Source: VRUE01 sp036403515 (GTDB lineage: Bacteria > Actinomycetota > Thermoleophilia > Solirubrobacterales > 70-9). Taken from it: a stretch of 49,246 nt of DNA. The notes under the pieces are model-generated. The model worked only from the letters and a program-made list of their open reading frames with translations. It did no database searches and was not told the origin of the DNA. Below are positions 7,115 to 12,986 of this stretch, piece by piece. The DNA lies in contig DASWQV010000081.1 in assembly GCA_036403515.1 (NCBI GenBank), positions 1-49,246 on the forward strand, in the 5' to 3' direction. The position numbers and the translations under genes were made by a program. Numbering within the stretch: position 1 is the stretch's first letter; every line of letters begins with the position of its first letter.

Positions 7115-8716
7115 GTGTCCCCGACCGACACATTGATTGCGCCTGCGCCAACCGGCACGCCCATCGAGGGATCCAACGGGCTGCTGCTGGAAATCGACGG
7201 CAAGATCGTCCCCAACTACGCCGCGACGATGGTCTCCTTCGAGGAGGGCGACGTCGTCAAGGGCAAGGTCGTGCGGATCGACAAGGACGAGGTCCTGCTC
7301 GACATCGGCTACAAGTCCGAGGGCGTCATCCCCTCGCACGAGCTCTCGATCCGCAAGTCGGTCAACCCGGCCGACGAGGTCGAGCCAGGCGAAGAGGTAG
7401 ATGCCCTCGTCCTCACCAAGGAAGACTCCGACGGCCGCCTCGTCCTCTCCAAGAAGCGCGCCCGCTTCGAGAAGGCATGGCGCCGCATCGAGGCCGCTGC
7501 CGAGTCCGGTGAACCGGTTGAAGGCAACGTGATCGAGGTCGTCAAGGGTGGGCTGATCCTCGACCTCGGCGTGCGCGGCTTCCTGCCCGCCTCGCTGGTC
7601 GACATCCGCCGCGTCCACAACCTCGACGAGTTCATGGGCCAGACGCTCGAGTGCAAAGTGATCGAGCTCAACCGCAGCCGCAACAACGTCGTGCTCTCGC
7701 GGCGCGCCGTGCTCGAGGAAGAGCGCAAGGAGGTGCGTGAGCAGATCCTCGGCCGCCTCGAGCCCGGCCAGGTCGTCGAGGGCAAGATCTCCAACATCGT
7801 CGACTTCGGCGCCTTCGTCGACCTCGACGGCATCGACGGCCTGATCCACATTTCCGAGCTTTCCTGGAGCCACGTCAACCATCCCTCCGAGGTGGTGGCG
7901 ATCGGCGACACGGTGCGGATCAAGGTGCTCGACATCGACCGCGATCGCCAGCGCATCTCACTGGGTCTGAAGCAGACGCAGGAGGACCCCTGGCAGCGCG
8001 TGATCAGCGCCCATCGCCCGGGAGACGTGCTCGGCGGCACGGTCACCAAGGTGGTTGCCTTCGGCGCCTTCGTCGAGATCCTGCCTGGGGTCGAGGGCCT
8101 CGTCCATATCTCCGAGCTTGCCGACCATCACGTCGAGAGCCCCAGCGAGGTCGTCGAGCCCGGCGCCTCGCTGGACGTGAAGATCCTCGAGATCGACGAG
8201 GAGCGCAGGCGGCTCTCGCTCAGCATCAAGCAGGTCGAGGAGCAGCGGATGCCCATGGGCGACCTCGGCGCGCAGATTCAGGAGGCTTCTGAGGCTTCGG
8301 GGGCTCCTGCTGAGGGTTCAGAGGAATCGGCCGCGGGTCCTGTCGCGGCAGAGGACTCCTCGTCCTCGCAAGCTGCGGGCGAGGAGCCCACCGCCACGCC
8401 ACCCGCGGACGAGGCGCCTGAGCAAACCGCCGAGGAGCCCGCTGCCGAGGCTGAGCTCGCCGAGGAGGCCCCGGCTCCTGAGGTTGAGGAGGCTCCGGTC
8501 GCTGAGGAGGCACCCGAGGTTGAGGCTGAGGCTCCGGCGGCTGAGGAGACTCCTGCCGAGGTCGCTGAAGAGCCGGTTGCTGAGGCTCCTGAGCAGGGCG
8601 ATGAGGCCGAGCAGGAGGGGGAATCGGTCCAGGAGCGGCCAGATTCTCCCGATGACACCGATGAGGCTGCCAGCGAGTCCGCTGACGCTCCTGCCGAGCA
8701 ACCCTCCGAGTCCTGA
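7115..8716 (+). CDS. rpsA: 30S ribosomal protein S1 with acidic C-terminal tail
   Basis: 533 residues. Four S1 RNA-binding domains follow one another. Domain 1: E-G-D-V-V-K-G-K-V-V-R-I and L-D-I-G-Y-K-S-E-G-V-I-P. Domain 2: E-G-N-V-I-E-V-V-K-G-G-L-I-L-D-L-G-V-R-G-F-L-P. Domain 3: E-G-K-I-S-N-I-V-D-F-G-A-F-V and G-L-I-H-I-S-E-L-S. Domain 4: G-G-T-V-T-K-V-V-A-F-G-A-F-V and G-L-V-H-I-S-E-L-A. Four domains is the usual actinobacterial S1 form. The last 145 or so residues are a low-complexity Glu/Ala/Pro tail, longer than I would expect for the family. GTG 7115 is chosen because codon use upstream of ATG 7229 looks coding; that ATG is the alternative. The stop codon abuts the 112-bp palindrome. 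Confidence 0.93.
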   Translation: MSPTDTLIAPAPTGTPIEGSNGLLLEIDGKIVPNYAATMVSFEEGDVVKGKVVRIDKDEVLLDIGYKSEGVIPSHELSIRKSVNPADEVEPGEEVDALVLTKEDSDGRLVLSKKRARFEKAWRRIEAAAESGEPVEGNVIEVVKGGLILDLGVRGFLPASLVDIRRVHNLDEFMGQTLECKVIELNRSRNNVVLSRRAVLEEERKEVREQILGRLEPGQVVEGKISNIVDFGAFVDLDGIDGLIHISELSWSHVNHPSEVVAIGDTVRIKVLDIDRDRQRISLGLKQTQEDPWQRVISAHRPGDVLGGTVTKVVAFGAFVEILPGVEGLVHISELADHHVESPSEVVEPGASLDVKILEIDEERRRLSLSIKQVEEQRMPMGDLGAQIQEASEASGAPAEGSEESAAGPVAAEDSSSSQAAGEEPTATPPADEAPEQTAEEPAAEAELAEEAPAPEVEEAPVAEEAPEVEAEAPAAEETPAEVAEEPVAEAPEQGDEAEQEGESVQERPDSPDDTDEAASESADAPAEQPSES

Positions 8717-8828
8717 GGGTCTATCCCGGTAGGGGTGGAACGTCTTGTACTTTTTCGGCACGAGAGGCTCGGACGGCCTCGGCCGATCCACCGAAAAAGT
8801 TAAGTGGAACCCCTACCGGGATAGACCC
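8717..8828. repeat. 112-bp palindromic repeat element, copy 1
   Basis: The 20-bp arms (8717-8736 and 8809-8828) are perfectly complementary. An inner pair ACTTTTTCGG (8749-8758)/CCGAAAAAGT (8791-8800) follows, and the centre contains GAGGC...GCCTC. A second copy lies at 12049-12161, identical in the conserved blocks but different in the centre. At one arm position T-A here is C-G there (GGGTCTATC/GATAGACCC against GGGTCCATC/GATGGACCC), so pairing is kept. It starts immediately after the rpsA stop and ends 11 nt before the coaE ATG. No protein is encoded. Confidence 0.9.
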
Positions 8829-8839
8829 GCACCCGCGCC

Positions 8840-9418
8840 ATGCCGGTGACCATCGGCCTGACCGGTGGTATTGCGGCTGGGAAGTCGACTGCGCTTGCTG
8901 CATTTGAGCGGCTTGGGGCCGCGACTGTCTCCAGCGATGCCGTGGTGCACGAGCTGCTTGATTCCGAGCCCCTGATTGGGCGGCTGACCGAGAGGTGGGG
9001 GGAGGAGGTTGCGCCTGAGGGGCGGGTGGACCGGAACAAGATCGGTGAGATCGTGTTTGCCGATCCAGATGAGCTCAGTTGGCTCGAGTCGCAGATTCAT
9101 CCCCTCGTGGGCGAGCGGATCGGCGCCTGGCTCGGCTCGCTCCCCGGCGACGCAAAGGTCGCCGTGGTCGAGGTGCCGCTGCTTTTCGAGGGCGAGATGG
9201 CGCCGGTCTTCGACACCACCGTCGCCGTGGTCACCGCCGATGAGGTGCGCCGCGCTCGCGCCGAGGCGCGTGGACACACGTTGGTGGGCGAGCGCGAGGC
9301 GCGCCAGCTGTCTCAGGATGAGAAGGCCGAGCGTGCCGAGCACGTGGTCGAGAACGACGGCACGGTCGAGGAGCTCGAGCGGCGGCTGTCCGCCTTGGTC
9401 GCGAAGCTGAGGGGATGA
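8840..9418 (+). CDS. coaE: Dephospho-CoA kinase
   Basis: 192 residues, the usual size. It phosphorylates dephospho-CoA in the last step of coenzyme A synthesis. The P-loop is G-L-T-G-G-I-A-A-G-K-S-T (residues 6-17). The family motif S-S-D-A-V-V-H-E-L follows, then H-P-L-V, V-V-E-V-P-L-L-F-E and the lid region R-A-R-A-E-A-R near 135. The TGA overlaps the ATG of the next gene (ATGA), so they are translationally coupled. It is the only CoA gene here besides panC/panD/panB, about 22 kb away. Confidence 0.95.
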   Translation: MPVTIGLTGGIAAGKSTALAAFERLGAATVSSDAVVHELLDSEPLIGRLTERWGEEVAPEGRVDRNKIGEIVFADPDELSWLESQIHPLVGERIGAWLGSLPGDAKVAVVEVPLLFEGEMAPVFDTTVAVVTADEVRRARAEARGHTLVGEREARQLSQDEKAERAEHVVENDGTVEELERRLSALVAKLRG

Positions 9419-10014
9419 GCACGGGGCGAAACCGCCTGATTAGGAAACGGAGAAGGCGGCGCCTCGCCGTTGGCGCCACGGTGGTCGCCGTCGGTATCGT
9501 CGCCGGCGTGGCTCTGGGACTGGTGGGGACGGTGGATCGGGCGATTCAGGAGCTCACCTTGCCCCTGCGCCACGAGGACGTCATCCGTCAGCAGTCCCGT
9601 GAAAAGGGGATCGACGCGGCGCTGATCGCCGCCGTGATCTACGCGGAGTCGAAGTTCAGCGACCGCACCTCGAGCGCGGGCGCGCGTGGCCTGATGCAGA
9701 TCACTCCCGAAACGGCGCAGGACGTCGAGCGCCACAGCGGCGGCACGACCTTCAAGCTCGGCGACCTCTCCAACGCTGAAATCAACATCCGCTACGGGAC
9801 CTACCGCCTGCGCGAACTGCTCGATCGCTATGACGGTGACGTGGTCGCGGCCCTTGCCGCCTACAACGCCGGCCCGGGCAACGTCGACAGCTGGGGCGGT
9901 AGCGAGCTGACCGTCGAAGCGATCCGCTTTCCCGAAACGCGCGCCTACGTCGAAGAGGTGCTCGAGAAGCAGCGTGCCTACCGGGAGAAGTACGGCAAGG
10001 AGCTCGGCTACTGA
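9415..10014 (+). CDS. Membrane-anchored lytic transglycosylase (SLT fold)
   Basis: 199 residues. A basic N-terminus (R-K-R-R-R-R-R) precedes one transmembrane helix (about 18-40). The SLT domain follows, with I-Y-A-E-S-K-F-S (catalytic Glu78), S-A-G-A-R-G-L-M-Q-I-T-P-E-T-A, N-I-R-Y-G-T-Y and A-L-A-A-Y-N-A-G-P-G-N-V. It cleaves peptidoglycan glycan strands outside the membrane, producing anhydro ends. Overlaps at both ends (ATGA with coaE, TGATG with the MFS gene) put it in one operon. The domain is short, as in soluble lytic transglycosylase catalytic cores. Confidence 0.92.
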   Translation: MSTGRNRLIRKRRRRRLAVGATVVAVGIVAGVALGLVGTVDRAIQELTLPLRHEDVIRQQSREKGIDAALIAAVIYAESKFSDRTSSAGARGLMQITPETAQDVERHSGGTTFKLGDLSNAEINIRYGTYRLRELLDRYDGDVVAALAAYNAGPGNVDSWGGSELTVEAIRFPETRAYVEEVLEKQRAYREKYGKELGY

Positions 10015-11384
10015 TGTCCGAGGCCCCCCGACCGCGCGTCGCCGCGCTCGCTCTCGCCGTCGGCCTGGTGCTGGCCGACTCCTCGATCGTCGTCCTGGCG
10101 CTGCCCGACATCTACCGCGAACTGGACACCAGCGTCGCCGGGGTGACCTGGATCCTCGTCTCCTTCAATCTGGTGATGGCGCTGGCGGCCGTGCCGGCCG
10201 CCCACCTCGCCCGCCGGGTCGGGCCGGGGAGGACCGCCGCGGTCGGCCTCGCCGTCTTCGCCGGTGCCGGCCTCGCCTGCGCCGCCTCGGAGACGCTCTC
10301 CACGCTGATCGCGGCACGCTGCGTGCAGGCGCTCGGCGGCGCCGCGGCGGTCACCGCCGTGCTCGAGCTGCTGCCGGCGACGGTCGGCTCGGAGCGCCGC
10401 GCCACGGCGCTGTGGGCCTCCGCCGGGGCGACCGGCGCGGCGTTGGGCCCAGCCGTCGGCGGCCTGCTCACCGAGCTCGTCTCCTGGCAGTCGATCTTCC
10501 TGGTCCAGGTTCCGATCGCGCTCGCCGCGGCGGTGCCGATTTTCGCCGTCGCCAAGCACGAGGCCGCAACCGGCGTGCTTTCCACGGAGCTGCGCCGAAC
10601 CGGCCGCCCTCACCTGCTCGCCAATCTGGCCCTGGCGATGGTCTCGGCGGCGATCGCCGCGGCCCTCTTCCTGCTCGTGCTGCTCTTGATCGAGGGCTGG
10701 AACCTGAGCCCGATCGGAGCCGCGATCGTGGTCAGCGTGATGCCGCTCTCGGCCTTTGTCGCCTCCCGCTTCGATCACCTCGTGCCCAGCGCAAAGGCCC
10801 GTGCCGCGGGCGGGGCGATTCTCGTCTCCGGCGGTCTCGGCGCGCTGGCTCTGCTGCCCAAGGCCGAGATCGCGTTGACCGTGCCGCCGCAGGTGATGGT
10901 TGGGATCGGGCTCGCTCTGGTGCTCTCCGCGCTGACCGAGACAGCGCTGGCCGGCCGGGCCCCGCAGGCGATCCATGGCGGCTGGACGATCTCCGCCCGC
11001 CATGCCGGCGTCGTCATCGGCCTGCTGGCGCTGACGCCGATCTTCACCCACGACATCGCCCAACAGCGCGACGACGCGATCGACGCCGGCACCGCGGTGA
11101 TCCTCGACTCGCGCGTGCCGCCCCTGGTGAAGATCGACCTGGCGGGACGGATCGAGTCGCACCTGGAAGCGGAGAACGGCAAGGTGCCGACGATCGGCGC
11201 CGCCTTCGAGCCGCTGCCCGAAGATCCCGGGGAACGGTCCGAGGTGGTCCAGCTCCGCGAAGAACTCCAGGACCAGCTCGACCGTGGCGCCACCCACGCC
11301 TTCAGCCCGTCCTTCGGCCTCGCCGCCATTCTGGGGCTGCTGGCCCTGATCCCGATCGGCCTCTCGCGGAGGATTGAGCTGTGA
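10014..11384 (+). CDS. MFS transporter, DHA2-like, with a long soluble loop before the last helix
   Basis: 456 residues with about a dozen hydrophobic helices. The first loop carries L-A-R-R-V-G-P-G-R (MFS motif A-like) and the helix-5 region has G-A-A-L-G-P-A-V-G-G (motif C of antiporters). Both suggest a drug/proton exporter of the DHA2 type. Unusually, about 105 residues of charged sequence (from I-F-T-H-D-I-A-Q-Q to D-R-G-A-T-H-A) separate the penultimate helix from the final one. That segment contains an E-V-V-Q-L-R-E-E-L-Q-D-Q-L coiled-coil-like stretch. ATG 10014 overlaps the upstream stop. The next gene starts inside its last codons (GTGA). Confidence 0.85.
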   Translation: MSEAPRPRVAALALAVGLVLADSSIVVLALPDIYRELDTSVAGVTWILVSFNLVMALAAVPAAHLARRVGPGRTAAVGLAVFAGAGLACAASETLSTLIAARCVQALGGAAAVTAVLELLPATVGSERRATALWASAGATGAALGPAVGGLLTELVSWQSIFLVQVPIALAAAVPIFAVAKHEAATGVLSTELRRTGRPHLLANLALAMVSAAIAAALFLLVLLLIEGWNLSPIGAAIVVSVMPLSAFVASRFDHLVPSAKARAAGGAILVSGGLGALALLPKAEIALTVPPQVMVGIGLALVLSALTETALAGRAPQAIHGGWTISARHAGVVIGLLALTPIFTHDIAQQRDDAIDAGTAVILDSRVPPLVKIDLAGRIESHLEAENGKVPTIGAAFEPLPEDPGERSEVVQLREELQDQLDRGATHAFSPSFGLAAILGLLALIPIGLSRRIEL

Positions 11385-11905
11385 GCGAGGGGACGCGGTC
11401 GCGGCTGCTGGTCGGGGGAGCACTGGTCTCGGCCATCGTTTTGGTCGGGATCTACCTGGCGGCGGGCGGTTCCTCATATGCGCCGGCGAAGACGCAGGAT
11501 CCCTGCAAGCACCGCCCCTGGCGCAACCCCGAAGGGCTCGACCAGATCGCCGAGCAGTTCTCGCTCTCGGCGCTCGACGGCGCCGCCTGCCAGCTCGGGG
11601 TCAGCAGGGAGACGCTCGCCCAGGCGCTGGCGACGCCGGAAGCGCGGGAACGCTTCAGCAAGCGCTACGGCATCGGCGACGCGGAGCTGGCCAGGGCGAT
11701 CCGGGCGGGCCTGCTCCGCGCAATCGACGACGCGGAAAACGCAGGAGCCCTCAACCCCCTCCTCGCCGCACCGCTCCGCGACACGGTCCGGAGCATCCCC
11801 CTAGACCAGGCAATCGAACTAATACAAAACGCCCGCTCACTTCTCGACAGCGCCCAAGGCTTCCTCGGCCCGGCCCAAAGCTTCCTAGAACAGTTCCTAC
11901 CTTAG
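11381..11905 (+). CDS. Membrane-anchored protein of unknown function
   Basis: 174 residues. One N-terminal transmembrane helix (about 9-27) is followed by a soluble domain. That domain contains L-D-Q-I-A-E-Q-F-S-L-S-A-L-D-G-A-A-C-Q-L-G-V-S, which looks like a small helical bundle, and a Cys pair. The C-terminus repeats a short motif: A-Q-G-F-L-G then A-Q-S-F-L-E-Q-F-L-P. I do not recognise a family. It overlaps the MFS gene by 4 nt and ends the coaE operon. The DNA of its last codons is repeated downstream as decayed tandem copies. Confidence 0.7.
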   Translation: MSEGTRSRLLVGGALVSAIVLVGIYLAAGGSSYAPAKTQDPCKHRPWRNPEGLDQIAEQFSLSALDGAACQLGVSRETLAQALATPEARERFSKRYGIGDAELARAIRAGLLRAIDDAENAGALNPLLAAPLRDTVRSIPLDQAIELIQNARSLLDSAQGFLGPAQSFLEQFLP

Positions 11906-12061
11906 GACCGATCCCCGCCCGGCACATAGCGTCCTGGAACAGCCCCTGCCTAAGGAACGATCCTCGTCCAGCCCAAGGCTTCCTAGAAAAGATCGTGCCT
12001 CAGGACTGATCCGCCAGCCCAGGCTTCCTAGAACAGCTCCTGCCCTAAGGGTCCATCCCGG
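11871..12061 (+). repeat. Four degenerate tandem copies (46-50 bp) of a gene's 3' end
   Basis: Units begin at about 11871, 11921, 11970 and 12016. Each carries a version of GCCCAAGGCTTCCTAGAACAG, then CCTGCC-TAAGGA and a GATCC core. The first unit is the 3' end of the 11381-11905 gene, including its stop. The later units are non-coding or broken. The last unit runs into the left arm of the second palindromic element, whose GGGTCCATCC replaces the GATCC end of the unit. Confidence 0.75.
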
Positions 12062-12161
12062 TAGGGGTGGAACGTCTTGTACTTTTTCGGCGCAACCTTG
12101 CGGCGCCAGCAGGCGACTCTCCACCGAAAAAGTTAAGTGGAACCCCTACCGGGATGGACCC
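12049..12161. repeat. 113-bp palindromic repeat element, copy 2
   Basis: The same element as 8717-8828: 20-bp arms (12049-12068, 12142-12161), the shared inner block ending ACTTTTTCGG and its partner CCGAAAAAGT, but an unrelated centre of about 30 nt. The arm substitution is compensated on the other side. It sits at the end of the coaE operon, 10 nt from the stop of the convergent XRE gene, so here it lies between two 3' ends. Confidence 0.9.
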
Positions 12162-12171
12162 GTCGGCCCAC

Positions 12172-12420
12172 CTACTTCTTGATCTGAAACTTGCTCTTGT
12201 CGGGCAGCCACCGCACGCCCTCGCAAAGCTGTTCCGGCGTCGTATCGAGCGACCCGGCCAGCTTGACGATTGTGCCGAGCCGCGGCTCCCGGCCGCCCCG
12301 CTCGAGCAGTGAGATCTCGGTGCGATGCAGATCGCAGCGAAAGCCCAGCTCCTCCTGTGAGACGCCCGTCTTTTTGCGCGCTTTGCGCAGATTGATTGCA
12401 AATCGCTCGCGTGGTTTCAT
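12172..12420 (-). CDS. XRE-family helix-turn-helix regulator
   Basis: 82 residues. The Cro/C1-type HTH spans about 8-62: F-A-I-N-L-R-K-A-R-K-K-T-G-V-S-Q-E-E-L-G, then L-H-R-T-E-I-S-L-L-E-R-G and R-E-P-R-L-G-T-I-V-K-L-A. A longer frame reaches 12477, but ATG 12420 begins the conserved helix and leaves three 15-bp direct repeats and a hairpin as upstream control DNA. It is probably an autoregulator. No toxin partner is adjacent; the neighbour on the same strand is a DoxX-like membrane protein. Confidence 0.88.
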   Translation of the reverse strand: MKPRERFAINLRKARKKTGVSQEELGFRCDLHRTEISLLERGGREPRLGTIVKLAGSLDTTPEQLCEGVRWLPDKSKFQIKK

Positions 12421-12430
12421 TTGGCAATTC

Positions 12431-12507
12431 TCTGTCTGCGAAGACAGAAGCGCTACAGCCAAAACACCTACAGACAAAACGCCTACAGACAGAACCGTGC
12501 GTTTATA
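12431..12507 (-). promoter_or_regulatory. Candidate operator/promoter of the XRE gene: 15-bp iterons plus inverted repeat
   Basis: Three tandem 15-bp repeats occupy 12453-12467, 12468-12482 and 12483-12497 (plus strand CTACAGMCARAACNS). Nearer the gene, TCTGTCT-GCGA-AGACAGA (12431-12448) is a 7-bp inverted repeat ending 10 nt before the ATG. On the minus strand TATAAA (12507-12502) is a possible -10. The repeats would then lie between promoter and start, as expected for repression. Confidence 0.5.
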
Positions 12508-12514
12508 CTACGTC

Positions 12515-12883
12515 TCAGTCGCGAGTTGCGCGCCAAACCCACAGCATCGCCAGCGGCTGCAGCGGCAGGCGCGCCCAGAGCGCCCAGCGCGGAATTCGCT
12601 TCGGGTCCCAACCTTTGACCTGCTCAGGACGGAGCGCCATGTGCACGTTGGCGGGGAAGACCGCGAGCAGCAGGGCCAGCAGCCACCAGCGGCTGAAGCG
12701 CCTCGTCGCCGGCGCCAGCACCGCGGCGCCACCGGCTATCTCAGCGATTCCACTGACGATCACAGCCTCGCGGTGGCGCGGCAGCGAGGGCGGCATGATC
12801 GCCTCGTAGCTGCGCGGGATGACGAAGTGCATCGTCCCGGCGAAGGCGAAGAAGCCAGCGAGCGCTTTCTGAGACCGGCTCAT
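12515..12883 (-). CDS. DoxX-like small membrane protein
   Basis: 122 residues with four hydrophobic helices. F-F-A-F-A-G-T-M-H-F-V-I-P comes near the start, followed by the G-I-A-E-I-A-G-G-A-A-V-L-A-P helix and L-L-A-L-L-L-A-V-F-P-A-N-V-H-M-A. G-x-x-H-F and the E-I-x-G-G pattern are typical of DoxX/DoxD-like proteins, quinone-linked or oxidative-stress membrane proteins of poorly known role. ATG 12883 is chosen because helix 1 follows closely. The frame continues to 13006 through the palindrome and into uvrB, which is unlikely to be coding. Confidence 0.75.
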   Translation of the reverse strand: MSRSQKALAGFFAFAGTMHFVIPRSYEAIMPPSLPRHREAVIVSGIAEIAGGAAVLAPATRRFSRWWLLALLLAVFPANVHMALRPEQVKGWDPKRIPRWALWARLPLQPLAMLWVWRATRD

Positions 12884-12908
12884 CGGTGCGCAGTCTTCCA
12901 GGAACCCC

Positions 12909-12957
12909 GCTCCGGTGCGCCTTTGCCCCGATATACGGGGATAAGGCGCACCGGAGC
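12909..12957. repeat. Intergenic palindrome upstream of uvrB
   Basis: The 15-bp arms GCTCCGGTGCGCCTT (12909-12923) and AAGGCGCACCGGAGC (12943-12957) are perfect. A 2-nt internal mismatch follows, then CCCCG/CGGGG around an ATATA loop. It lies between the DoxX-like gene and uvrB. Its right arm overlaps where the uvrB -35 would be (-10 at 12974), so it may act as an operator or roadblock. Confidence 0.8.
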
Positions 12958-12973
12958 CGTGTCGCGTGGTCGC

Positions 12974-12979
12974 TATGGT
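12974..12979 (+). promoter_or_regulatory. Candidate -10 for uvrB (leaderless start)
   Basis: TATGGT is followed by 7 nt and GTG 12987. This GTG gives a protein starting M-P-E-F-E-L, the usual N-terminus of UvrB. The spacing matches uvrA and polA. Confidence 0.45.
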
Positions 12980-12986
12980 CGTCCGC

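Noticed and set aside
9974..11377. Long second frame over the MFS gene
   Set aside because: The Arg/Pro/Gly-rich product is typical of a shadow frame; the MFS reading has clear membrane helices and overlaps its neighbours correctly.
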